Below are positions 57,018-64,000 of a stretch of 64,000 nucleotides of DNA, piece by piece. The stretch is from Sharpea porci (lineage in GTDB: Bacteria; Bacillota_I; Bacilli_A; Erysipelotrichales; Coprobacillaceae). Under the pieces are notes generated by a model. It did not search any database, was not told where the DNA came from, and was given only the letters and a program-made list of their open reading frames with translations. Position 1 is the first letter of the stretch; each line of letters starts with the position of its first letter. Made by a program: the position numbers and the translations under genes. Location: NCBI RefSeq assembly GCF_009695655.1, contig NZ_VUNM01000001.1, positions 1 through 64,000 of the forward strand. Direction: 5' to 3'.

Positions 57018-57335
57018 CTAAATTATTGTTAAGACAAGGTATGTTATGTAGCTAACAACAATACCCATGATAGCGACAAAGACAAGTCCTTTTTCACGAT
57101 AAGCACAGAAAAGACAAGCCAGTCCGCCAAAAAGTGATTCCCACATATGTGGTGTCGCATTGAGGATACCTGGAAATGTCAACGCACCAAGTACTGCATA
57201 GGGCAAATAATAGAGAACGGATAAAAGATAGGGTGATGTAATTTTCTTACGATAGAATGTTAATGGAATAAAGCGCGGTAAATACGTAAAGATGGCCATA
57301 ATGGCAACAACGGTTAACTGATATCTACTCATCAT
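57018..57335 (-). CDS. azlD: AzlD-family branched-chain amino acid exporter subunit
   Basis: The 105-residue membrane protein has four hydrophobic helices and the AzlD pattern (LTVVAIMAIFTYLPRFIPLTFYRKK near the start, then YYLPYAVLGALTFPGIL). With AzlC it forms the small subunit of a branched-chain amino acid (and azaleucine) exporter. The start overlaps the azlC 3' end by 11 bases. Two adjacent ATGs (57335, 57332) follow GGAGGT; the first is shown. The two genes form an operon. Confidence 0.9.
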   Translation of the reverse strand: MMSRYQLTVVAIMAIFTYLPRFIPLTFYRKKITSPYLLSVLYYLPYAVLGALTFPGILNATPHMWESLFGGLACLFCAYREKGLVFVAIMGIVVSYITYLVLTII

Positions 57336-58020
57336 CACTGACCTCCCTTGGAAAGATTTTCGCCCCCACAAGAGAAGCAATAAGTGTCGCAAAGATCAGT
57401 TTGAAACCGGCTGACATAAAATGAAAAAGTGGAATGTAAGTTAAGAAAATATGCGATAGAGAAGCCATCAATACAACGAATGCAACTGGTAAAGCATGCT
57501 TGCTTGCGGGAATAATAATAGCGATAAACATGCCATATAACGCAATCCCCATAGCCCCTTGTATTGCTGCAGGCAACAGTCCAACCACAAGTTCACCAGC
57601 TAAAGCCCCCAAGCTCCAGCCAAGAAAAGGGCCAAGCAAGAAGCCGCTCATCCATCGAAAAGTGACGGGTTGTACTTCAAGTGATGCTAAAGCAAAAGTT
57701 TCATCACTGATACAGAAACTGACAATCATTCTTTCTAAAGTATTCATATGTTCATCAATCTTCTGTGAAAGCGATAAAGACATCAAAAAATAACGCGCAT
57801 TAATCATCAATAATGTCAGGGCTACTTCAAAATAACTTGCTTGAGCAATCATTAGATTTAATCCAGCAAACTGCCCACTTGATGTGAAATTTGTCACACT
57901 GATCAGTGTAGCCATCCCCAAAGGCATATGACTATTGACGCAAAGAACACCAAAACTAAAAGCAACTGGAAAATACCCTAAAGCAATGGGCATACCCCTT
58001 CTTAGTCCATTTGTAAACAT
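57325..58020 (-). CDS. azlC: AzlC-family branched-chain amino acid exporter subunit
   Basis: The 231-residue membrane protein has about six helices and the AzlC signature at the N-terminus (GLRRGMPIALGYFPVAFSFGVLCVNSHMPLGMATLISVTNFTSSGQFAGLNLM, residues 5-57). It also has NARYFLMSLSLSQKI near 93 and SDETFALAS near 120. It is the large subunit that pairs with AzlD. The ATG is preceded by GGGGGAAA. No Lrp-like regulator is adjacent. It is the first gene of azlCD. Confidence 0.93.
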   Translation of the reverse strand: MFTNGLRRGMPIALGYFPVAFSFGVLCVNSHMPLGMATLISVTNFTSSGQFAGLNLMIAQASYFEVALTLLMINARYFLMSLSLSQKIDEHMNTLERMIVSFCISDETFALASLEVQPVTFRWMSGFLLGPFLGWSLGALAGELVVGLLPAAIQGAMGIALYGMFIAIIIPASKHALPVAFVVLMASLSHIFLTYIPLFHFMSAGFKLIFATLIASLVGAKIFPREVSDDE

Positions 58021-58062
58021 AGAATCTTTCCCCCTATGGAAAGCATTCTAATCCACTATCCC

Positions 58063-58585
58063 TTAATTATCAAATATTCTTGAAGCAATATACTGATGAA
58101 TATCCTCTTGGGGACTAATAACCTCATAAAAAGGCTTACGTTCATCAAGTCGCATAACATCTACACAACGCATATCACTAATCTGTAATCTGACATGCAT
58201 CACTTTACCCTCACAAACAATCTCAATATCCTTCTGAAAACGTTCATCGACACCCTTGGAATCCTCTTTTAATGATGTACATGGCACAATCAACATCTTG
58301 ACACCAAAATCTTTCACCACATAACACCAATGTCCATCCCTCAATTCCTTAGGGATAACCTCTTGAAAGATTAAAATAAGCAAGACTATGGACGACTGGA
58401 CGTCTATTTAAATAATAGTAGATATGGTCTGGATTCTTACCTTTGGCTTTAGTGCAATAAAAGAATTCAAGTTCTTTTGTCATTTGTAATAGTGATTGAG
58501 CATATTTATCAGCATCATAACCTCCCTTCTTCTCCAATTGTCTTAATGAATGATGCAATAATTTTATATGTTCACTTGTACTCAT
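58063..58585 (-). pseudogene. PemK/MazF-family toxin-like gene split by a +1 frameshift
   Basis: The 58349-58585 frame (78 residues, ATG after GGGGGT) ends LAYFNLSRGYP-stop. The overlapping frame ending at 58063 carries PKELRDGHWCYVVKDFGVKMLIVPCTSLKEDS. Skipping one base at CCC-TAA (58349-58354) joins them as FNLSRGYPKELRDGHWCYVV, a continuous protein of about 175 residues. Its second half has the MazF/PemK pattern: GH-x-C-Y-V-V, IVPCTS, then QISDMRCVDVMRL. So this is either a frameshifted remnant or a gene using programmed +1 frameshifting. No antitoxin gene is recognised beside it. Confidence 0.65.
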
Positions 58586-58705
58586 AAAACTAACCCCCTC
58601 ATATATATATTCGCTAGAAATACACAAATTTCTCACCTAAATTTTCATTTTTTTCGTCAAATTCAAGATACATATTTACATATTATGAAAAACACCTGAA
58701 AAGCC

Positions 58706-58733
58706 TTGTCAATTCAATATGTATTCCTATAAT
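58706..58733 (+). promoter_or_regulatory. Promoter of the glmS ribozyme-glmS transcript
   Basis: TTGTCA and TATAAT are separated by 16 bases, close to consensus, with transcription expected to begin near 58740, just before the ribozyme core. Confidence 0.75.
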
Positions 58734-58744
58734 AGACAAGGCAT

Positions 58745-58900
58745 GATGTTAATAAAGCATAGCGCCAGAACTCTTAAGAGTTGACGAGGACTAGATTGAT
58801 CGAAAATTCGGCGGGTGATCTAGAGGCATAGTACTGCCTAAGCGATAAGCAAAAACGAGAAGTGATTCTCCAACAGATCTTATCAGGTACTCATCATGCT
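58745..58900 (+). ncRNA. glmS self-cleaving ribozyme/riboswitch
   Basis: The 5' leader of glmS has the ribozyme core AGCGCCAGAACT…AGTTGACGAGGA (58761-58790), then ATCGAAAATTCGGCGGGTGATCT and the AAGCGATAAGCAAAAACGAGAAGTGATTCTCC block. A CTAGAT/ATCTAG arm pair is visible. In this class glucosamine-6-phosphate binds and acts in catalysis, cleaving the mRNA so that the downstream part is degraded by RNase J. Cleavage would fall between A58761 and G58762, just before GCGCC. It gives product feedback on glmS. Confidence 0.93.
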
Positions 58901-58921
58901 TAACACAAGGAGGAAATGAAT

Positions 58922-60721
58922 ATGTGTGGAATTACTGCTTATGTAGGCCATGGTGAAGCTCTCCCATTTTTAATGCAGGGCTTAGCCCATCTTGAATATC
59001 GTGGCTACGACTCTGCGGGCGTCACAATCTTAAACAAGAAGCTCACAACCGTGAAGAGAAAAGGAAGACTTGCGAATCTTGAAGAAGAATTAAAAAACTA
59101 TGATATGACTGGTCATGTTGGTATTGGTCATACACGTTGGGCAACCCATGGTGTCCCATCTAACCTTAACTCTCACCCTCATACAAATGCGAAAAATACT
59201 TTATCAATTGTTCATAATGGTATTATTGAAAACTACAAAGAACTTAAGGAAATCTTGCTTTCTAAAGGTTATACTTTCCAGTCAGAAACAGATTCTGAAG
59301 TTGTTGTACAGGCACTTGACTACTTCTATGATGGGGACTTAATGGAAGCGATGATGAAAGTCTTGAACTGTATTGATGGTTCTTATGCATTATGTGCTAT
59401 TTCAACAAATGAACCAGATCGTATTGTTGTAGCAAAGAAGGATAGCCCTTTAGTTATTGGTAAGACAAAGGAAGGGTATGTTGCGGCAAGCGATACACCT
59501 GCTCTTCTAGCTTATACTAAAGATGTGTATTTCTTAGGCGATAATGAACTTGCCTTGTTGACTGCTGATAGCTGTGATTTCTTTAGTCGTACAGGTGAAA
59601 GCATTACGAAAGAGATGACAACAATCCCCTATGATTTAGAAGCTGCTCAGAAAAATGGCTATGATACTTATATGTTGAAAGAAATTAATGAACAGCCTCA
59701 TGTCATTAATGAAACATTAAGAGGTCGTCTTGATGGCCATACAGTGACTTTACCTAAACTTGATGGCATTGACTTCTCCACTTTCAATAAAGTCTATTTT
59801 GTAGCCTGTGGAACAGCCTACCATGCTTGTCTATGTGGGGCCAATATTCTTGAAAAAGCCACAAAGCTACCTGTTATGACACAGGTTGCATCAGAATTCA
59901 GATATAATGACCCAATCATTGATGAACATACATTATGTATCTTTGTCTCACAATCAGGAGAAACAGCTGATACCCTTGCTGCTTTACGTTTGGCCAACAA
60001 GAAAGGCTGTACAACAATCGCTATTGCCAATGTTTTAGGTTCAACAATTTCAAGAGATGCAAAGTATACACTCTATACAGCTGCTGGTCCTGAAATTGCT
60101 GTTGCATCAACAAAAGCTTATACAACCCAGCTTGTTTTATTAACACTGCTTGCTTTCTATATTGCTGAACGTCTCAACAAGCCAATTGATACAAAAGCCC
60201 TTGATCAGTTAAAGGACTTACCAATGTATGTTGAAAATATTATTAAGGACGAAGATATCTTTGCTTCCTATGCTGAATTATTAAGAAATCAACATGATTG
60301 TTATTTTATTGGTCGTAGTCTAGATTATGCATCCGTGCTTGAAGGTGCTCTTAAGCTTAAGGAAGTTTCTTATGTTCATGCCGATGCTTATATTGCTGGG
60401 GAATTAAAACATGGCCCTATCGCCCTTATTGAACCTGGTACAGTTGTCATTGCTGTTGCTACACAGCCTAATGTTGCAGCAAAGACAATTTCCAATATCC
60501 AGGAAACAATTGCGAGAGGTGCGGATGTCATTCTCTTTACAACCGATGATCAGGATGCTGAAGGCATTAAAAACAAATATAACTTACCTCATGTTGATCC
60601 ACTTCTTACATCTGTCTTAGTGGCCATCCCACTTCAGCTCATCGCTTATCATACAGCAAAAATTAAAGGTGCTGATGTCGATAAGCCTCGTAACCTGGCT
60701 AAATCTGTTACTGTTGAATAA
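58922..60721 (+). CDS. glmS: Glutamine-fructose-6-phosphate aminotransferase (isomerising)
   Basis: GlmS makes glucosamine-6-phosphate from fructose-6-phosphate and glutamine, the first step to UDP-GlcNAc and cell wall. The 599-residue protein has the class II glutamine amidotransferase domain with catalytic Cys after the initiator Met (MCGITAYVG), HTRWATHGVPSNLNSHPH near 77-95 and two SIS domains (FVACGTAYHACLCGANILE, VSQSGETADTLAALRLA). It ends in the usual DKPRNLAKSVTVE. The ATG at 58922, 8 bases after AAGGAGG, puts Cys second as required; an ATG at 58916 is too close to that site. No terminator is seen before the next gene. Confidence 0.98.
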   Translation: MCGITAYVGHGEALPFLMQGLAHLEYRGYDSAGVTILNKKLTTVKRKGRLANLEEELKNYDMTGHVGIGHTRWATHGVPSNLNSHPHTNAKNTLSIVHNGIIENYKELKEILLSKGYTFQSETDSEVVVQALDYFYDGDLMEAMMKVLNCIDGSYALCAISTNEPDRIVVAKKDSPLVIGKTKEGYVAASDTPALLAYTKDVYFLGDNELALLTADSCDFFSRTGESITKEMTTIPYDLEAAQKNGYDTYMLKEINEQPHVINETLRGRLDGHTVTLPKLDGIDFSTFNKVYFVACGTAYHACLCGANILEKATKLPVMTQVASEFRYNDPIIDEHTLCIFVSQSGETADTLAALRLANKKGCTTIAIANVLGSTISRDAKYTLYTAAGPEIAVASTKAYTTQLVLLTLLAFYIAERLNKPIDTKALDQLKDLPMYVENIIKDEDIFASYAELLRNQHDCYFIGRSLDYASVLEGALKLKEVSYVHADAYIAGELKHGPIALIEPGTVVIAVATQPNVAAKTISNIQETIARGADVILFTTDDQDAEGIKNKYNLPHVDPLLTSVLVAIPLQLIAYHTAKIKGADVDKPRNLAKSVTVE

Positions 60722-60756
60722 TTCTTAAGGGTGTGTTCCAAAAGCGAGGTGATTTT

Positions 60757-62106
60757 ATGAGTGATTATGAGATAGTTTGTCAGTTTCTTTCTAGTCAGTA
60801 CGAGCAGGTAAATGGGTGTGATTTTTATAGAGATATTTTCCCAAATAATGAGAATGAGGGAGAATTAAATACAGATTTTAGTAAACCTAATGCGATTTAC
60901 TTGTATCAAGATGAAAATAAGAAAATGAAAAGACGAGTGATGCTTAATGATACATGGGAAGAGGATTATATGAATTATATTGAGTGTAATTCAATGACCT
61001 TATGTGGTGGGTTGAGCTATAGAGGTAGAACCAATAAATTAGAAAACGCTCAAAGAATGCACGCTTTAATCTTTGATTTAGACGGTGTAGGGGAGAAAGA
61101 ATTGGATAACATCATGTATTTAACAACTATGCCACCTAGTCAAATCCGTTCAATACCAATGCCAACTTACATCGTAGCAAGTGGGACAGGACTGCACTTA
61201 TACTATGTATTCAAAGAACCGATAGACTTATATCCGAATGTCAAAGTACAGTTGAAGTCGCTAAAGTACGACCTTACTTTTAGGTTTTGGAATCCAACAG
61301 TCACTTCCAAAGAAAAGCAGATACAGTATCAGTCAATCAATCAAGGCTTTAGAATGGTTGGCAGCATAAATGGAAAACATGATACAGAAGTAGTTGCATT
61401 TAGAACTGGCGAGCGTGTAACTCTTGCTGATCTAAATGCTTATTGCGATAAAAAAGAGAATCAAGTTGATATAAATAAGCCATTTAGACCGTCAAAAATA
61501 ACCAAAGAACAAGCAAAAGAGCAATATCCGGAATGGTATCAGCGTGTTGTTGTAGAGGGAGATAAAAGGCTTAAAAAATGGGATATTAAGGGCAAACAAG
61601 GATACGCACTTTATGAGTGGTGGCGAACTCATGTATCTCAAATCAAAGGTGGTCATAGATATTTTTATTTAATGTGCATGAGTATTTATGCCAGTAAGTG
61701 TGATGTGCCATTAAAAAAACTAAAAAAAGATATGGCAGAAGATTTTTTGATTGTTTCTAAGTCAAAGCATTCAAATCCGCTAACGGAAGATGACATGAAG
61801 TCAGCCTTAGAGATGTATTCAAGAGAATATTACAATTTCAAAATTGATGATATTGAAAAATTAACCGATATACGAATCGAACGAAATAAGCGGAACTATC
61901 GTAAGCAAAAAGACCATGTGAAGATGATGAACTTCGTTAGAGATGAAATTAATCAAAATACAACTTGGAATAAAATTGGTAATGGTCGAAAGCCAAAGAA
62001 AGATATTGTCGAAGAATGGAAAAAAAACAATCCTGATGGTAAGAAAATTGAGTGTCATAGAGATACTGGATTGAGCAGAGTAACTATAGATAAATGGTGG
62101 GGATAG
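60757..62106 (+). CDS. Primase-like (AEP-type) replication protein of a mobile element
   Basis: The 449-residue protein resembles archaeo-eukaryotic primase (prim-pol) proteins of plasmids and integrative elements. LIFDLDGVGEKELDN near residue 106 supplies the D-x-D metal site, PTYIVASGTGLHLYYVFKEPI supplies the sxH-type motif, and QGFRMVGSINGKHDTE follows. The C-terminal half (about 240-449) has basic helices, including NKRNYRKQKDH and an end like a small HTH (CHRDTGLSRVTIDKWW). The start at 60757 follows GAGGTG. It lies 35 bases after glmS, marking the left boundary of foreign DNA. No integrase or helicase accompanies it in the window. Confidence 0.6.
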   Translation: MSDYEIVCQFLSSQYEQVNGCDFYRDIFPNNENEGELNTDFSKPNAIYLYQDENKKMKRRVMLNDTWEEDYMNYIECNSMTLCGGLSYRGRTNKLENAQRMHALIFDLDGVGEKELDNIMYLTTMPPSQIRSIPMPTYIVASGTGLHLYYVFKEPIDLYPNVKVQLKSLKYDLTFRFWNPTVTSKEKQIQYQSINQGFRMVGSINGKHDTEVVAFRTGERVTLADLNAYCDKKENQVDINKPFRPSKITKEQAKEQYPEWYQRVVVEGDKRLKKWDIKGKQGYALYEWWRTHVSQIKGGHRYFYLMCMSIYASKCDVPLKKLKKDMAEDFLIVSKSKHSNPLTEDDMKSALEMYSREYYNFKIDDIEKLTDIRIERNKRNYRKQKDHVKMMNFVRDEINQNTTWNKIGNGRKPKKDIVEEWKKNNPDGKKIECHRDTGLSRVTIDKWWG

Positions 62107-62145
62107 AAGAATATTTTTTATAAAAAGCGCAAACAAAAGCAAAAT

Positions 62146-62170
62146 CTCAGTCAGCTACTGAGGTTTTTTA
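62146..62170 (+). terminator. Terminator after the primase-like gene
   Basis: CTCAGT-CAGCT-ACTGAG followed by GTTTTTTATC, about 40 bases after the stop. Confidence 0.85.
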
Positions 62171-62200
62171 TCTGAGCGCTCCAACAGTTTGCGAAAGTAA

Positions 62201-62440
62201 GAAGCGTACGAGTATTTGGTGCCAGAACAGCAGATAGACCACCGCTCATATGCGGAACAGGGCATTGACCAGATACCGACCATTCACGATGGATATGCAA
62301 GTCGAGAGATACGAGAGAAGAACAATCTCATAAAACAACTTTCAGAACAGCTTAAGGAGTTGGGCGCAAGACTGAAAGAGAAAGGAGCGCATACCTTTGA
62401 CAGAATCGGAGAACTATTACAGCGAAGCAGAAGTGCCTGA
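62201..62440 (+). pseudogene. MobA/MobL relaxase C-terminal remnant
   Basis: The open frame between a TAA at 62198-62200 and the TGA at 62438-62440 reads PEQQIDHRSYAEQGIDQIPTIHDGYASREIREKNNLIKQL, followed by a helical tail. The DHRSYxEQGI and PxxH pattern is the end of the MobA/MobL relaxase domain of mobilisable plasmids. The catalytic N-terminal part (Tyr and HxH motifs) and a start codon are missing. This is therefore a decayed remnant of a conjugative or mobilisable element. Confidence 0.7.
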
Positions 62441-62442
62441 AG

Positions 62443-62556
62443 AGACTGATACAACACAGGATAGGAGACTATCGACTGCTGTGCGAGATAGAGGACGAAA
62501 GGCTTGTCATACTGGCACTGACGATAGGGCACAGAAGAGAGGTCTACAGAAGATAG
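62443..62556 (+). pseudogene. RelE/ParE-family toxin C-terminal remnant
   Basis: A short frame immediately after the relaxase remnant encodes RLIQHRIGDYRLLCEIED followed by ERLVILALTIGHRREVYRR and a TAG (62554-62556). This is the characteristic RIGDYRxxxEI…LxxGHRxxVY end of RelE/ParE toxins. The N-terminal half and the antitoxin gene are missing and there is no start codon. It is a dead fragment that would normally follow a RelB-type gene. Confidence 0.65.
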
Positions 62557-62648
62557 GAACTTAGATGCTCTTAAAACGCTCAAATTTCGCATATGAGCCT
62601 CTTTAGGTGATAATAAGTAGATTTTCCTGAATAAAGACTTAATACTTC

Positions 62649-62686
62649 GTAAACTACTCCGACTCCTAGAAGTCGGAGTAGTTTAC
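62649..62686. repeat. Perfect 16-bp-stem inverted repeat
   Basis: GTAAACTACTCCGACT and AGTCGGAGTAGTTTAC flank a 6-base loop. It lies between the decayed relaxase/toxin remnants and the AT-rich two-gene unit. No good T-run follows, so it is not a standard terminator. It could be an element boundary or an origin-like or regulatory hairpin. Between 62557 and 62648 and from 62687 to 62798 no gene is seen. Confidence 0.75.
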
Positions 62687-62798
62687 CTATCAAAACAATG
62701 TGTTTCTATATCTATTTTTTGAAAACTACATTTTTTGTTAAAATCTATAGATAGATATACTATAATTTATTTATATATTTTAAAGAAAGGGGATTAGT

Positions 62799-63152
62799 AT
62801 GGATTATAAATCATTAGTGACAATTGATAAAAAGGATTTCAAATATTTCATAAGTCGGTTATATGATGAATACTTTGAAGATTATGTTTATGAAGTTCTT
62901 GGGGATGAAGATAATGAAAAATCTGTTGTTGTTTTATTTGAGGGGATGAATTACTGTATTAAGTTGTGCGAAAAATATGGATTTCATTTGCCTTTTAAGT
63001 CTATTAAAGAGTATTTTATTAATGATTTTGAAGATGGAGAAAATCTCTATAACAATTTAAATAAAAGGTACATAGAAGAAGATAAAATATATAATTATGA
63101 GAACAAGGATTTTAGAGAAAGGTTTACAAACGATGAATTGGTAGGAAAGTAG
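62799..63152 (+). CDS. Acidic unknown protein, possible partner of the secreted protein
   Basis: The 117-residue protein is cytoplasmic by sequence, acidic, and rich in Tyr, Phe, Asp and Glu (DYKSLVTIDKKDFKYFISRLYDEYFEDYVYEVLGDEDNEKSVV). It has no motif I recognise. Its AT content is higher than that of the chromosome core. AAAGGGG precedes the ATG and a TATAAT lies at 62761-62766. It ends 15 bases before the gene for a small secreted protein on the same strand. Small acidic cytoplasmic proteins paired with secreted toxins are often immunity proteins, although they more usually follow the toxin gene. The function is inferred only from this position. Confidence 0.65.
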   Translation: MDYKSLVTIDKKDFKYFISRLYDEYFEDYVYEVLGDEDNEKSVVVLFEGMNYCIKLCEKYGFHLPFKSIKEYFINDFEDGENLYNNLNKRYIEEDKIYNYENKDFRERFTNDELVGK

Positions 63153-63167
63153 AAGAGAAGAAAAATT

Positions 63168-63653
63168 ATGAAATTAATGAAAAAAGGCTTTTTTAGTATT
63201 TTAGTTATTGCTATATTGCTTGTATTTTCAATAAGTGTACCTAATAATAGATTTTCTCTTTTTACGACGGTTCAAGGAAAAAATGGTTTTAGCGAAAAAC
63301 CTTCTAAGAAAAATGGCTATAACCCAGACAAGAAAACAAAAGGAAAAAAGAAGAAAAGAGCTCCTAAATCTAACGATTATGGATGGGCAGATGATAAAGG
63401 TAGAGTTTGGGTTCCAGATGGCAAGATGCACGGAGGAAAAGGATGGACAAGAGTATACAAAGATGGAAGTCATGATCATGTGTATACTAATGGAAAAGTA
63501 CGAGTTCACAAAGCAAAAGGAAAAAAGAATCTTGCACAAAGAAATTATGCGGCAATGATTGCTGCTGGTATTTTAGTAGGCATCACTATTATTTCTCCTT
63601 TACCAGGTGATGAAGTTTTTGCATTAACTGCTGCCAAAATAGCCTTTGGATAA
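63168..63653 (+). CDS. Small secreted protein, candidate polymorphic-toxin or bacteriocin-like
   Basis: The 161-residue protein has a signal or anchor segment (MKLMKKGFFSILVIAILLVFSISVP, residues 1-25) and a Lys/Asn/Ser-rich basic linker (about 36-68). A compact Gly/His/Trp-rich block follows (YGWADDKGRVWVPDGKMHGGKGWTRVYKDGSHDHVYTNGKVRVHK, about 71-115), then a hydrophobic segment (AAMIAAGILVGITIISPLPGDEV). The His/Trp block recalls short C-terminal domains of polymorphic toxins (type 37-like, from memory, unverified). It may be co-transcribed with the 117-residue gene. It could also be a surface protein without toxic function. Confidence 0.55.
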   Translation: MKLMKKGFFSILVIAILLVFSISVPNNRFSLFTTVQGKNGFSEKPSKKNGYNPDKKTKGKKKKRAPKSNDYGWADDKGRVWVPDGKMHGGKGWTRVYKDGSHDHVYTNGKVRVHKAKGKKNLAQRNYAAMIAAGILVGITIISPLPGDEVFALTAAKIAFG

Positions 63654-63771
63654 TTTTTATTAATAAAAGACCACTTTTCACATAACAGACAAATATAGGT
63701 TTTAAGGAGCTTCTCAAAACATTTTCACTTAACTATTTGTTATACAATCCTGAATTTGATAGCTGAAATCA

Positions 63772-63822
63772 AAAAAGAATGGTAAATTTGGCAGTATAAT
63801 CGCTATTTTTTCCATTCTTTTT
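63772..63822. repeat. Inverted repeat in the AT-rich right flank
   Basis: AAAAAGAATGG and CCATTCTTTTT (11 bp) flank about 29 bases. It may act as a terminator or an element end. Otherwise 63654-63907 shows no coding signal, only AT-rich sequence. Confidence 0.4.
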
Positions 63823-63907
63823 ATGTTTTAATTTCTCGTAATATTTTTTGTTTGTTTTATAATTTTTTTCATGTTTTTTTCCGATGTGATTTCATGGTTT
63901 GTTCTGA

Positions 63908-64000
63908 ATCCAAATATCTCATGAAGTCTGTCTGTCAGATCCGTTTACTGAAGCGGATGTATTATCAGCACTTGAAGGATATGATAGCGGATGGTTTACG
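63908..64000 (+). pseudogene. Fragment homologous to the primase-like protein (runs off the window)
   Basis: The frame from a TGA at 63905-63907 to the window edge reads SHEVCLSDPFTEADVLSALEG followed by YDSGWFT. This corresponds to the SNPLTEDDMKSALEMYSREYYNFK stretch near residue 345 of the protein at 60757-62106. No start codon precedes it and its N-terminal 340 residues are absent. It therefore looks like a 5'-truncated second copy of a related gene, or a continuation created by recombination. The rest lies beyond the window. Confidence 0.5.

Noticed and set aside
60722-62106. Tn7-type insertion at glmS
   Set aside because: No TnsABCDE-like genes or Tn7 ends are visible; only a primase-like gene follows.

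Overview
The window looks like a low-GC Gram-positive chromosome, most likely an Erysipelotrichia / Coprobacillaceae-type gut Firmicute (Catenibacterium or Kandleria neighbourhood; this is an inference). Grounds are the 16S fragment, A/T-rich genes with strong AGGAGG-type ribosome sites, a glmS ribozyme, class B RNase P RNA, RNase Y/YmdB, GpsB, RecU, ScpAB, Rex and NtdP-type genes. Nearly everything from 1 to 58.6 kb is on the minus strand, co-oriented with the rRNA operon.

Layout. 1-1013 is the 5' two thirds of a 16S rRNA gene, with its promoter near 1150. 1.2-35.4 kb is mostly housekeeping: proC, ftsZ-ftsA, asparaginase, rarA, miaA-mutL-mutS, guaB, miaB with a YlbF-family gene, ymdB-rny, recA-cinA-rodZ-like, rnpB-gpsB, recU-ponA facing nth-dnaD-ypmB, a YugP-type protease, HU, two flavodoxin-like genes and gpsA-der-cmk. 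35.5-51.3 kb holds a ferredoxin, a pseudouridine synthase, a patatin, scpAB, an SNF transporter, a metallophosphoesterase next to a fused hydroxyacid dehydrogenase, asnS, rex, the t6A genes (tsaD, rimI, a tsaE-tsaB fusion), ntdP and ackA.

Accessory regions. 51.3-53.7 kb carries a GC-rich IscB element: an RNA-guided HNH/RuvC nuclease gene with all catalytic motifs, a structured upstream omega (HEARO) RNA, and identical 20-bp palindromes near both ends. It lies at the start of a membrane-anchored gene that also contains an in-frame stop. 53.8-57.0 kb encodes a thioester-domain surface adhesin with SpaA-type repeats. Next come azlCD and a frameshifted PemK/MazF-like gene. glmS follows with its self-cleaving ribozyme. 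60.7-64 kb is a mobile-element patchwork: a primase-like replication gene, relaxase and RelE-toxin remnants, a perfect 16-bp-stem hairpin, an AT-rich two-gene unit (unknown protein plus small secreted protein), and the start of a second primase-like fragment at the window edge.

Most notable: the intact IscB/omegaRNA locus and its insertion site; MutL that appears to lack its endonuclease residues; the possible +1 frameshift in the PemK-like gene; the N-terminal domain fused to a hydroxyacid dehydrogenase; and the candidate secreted toxin at 63.2 kb. All calls come from reading the sequence; no database search was run.
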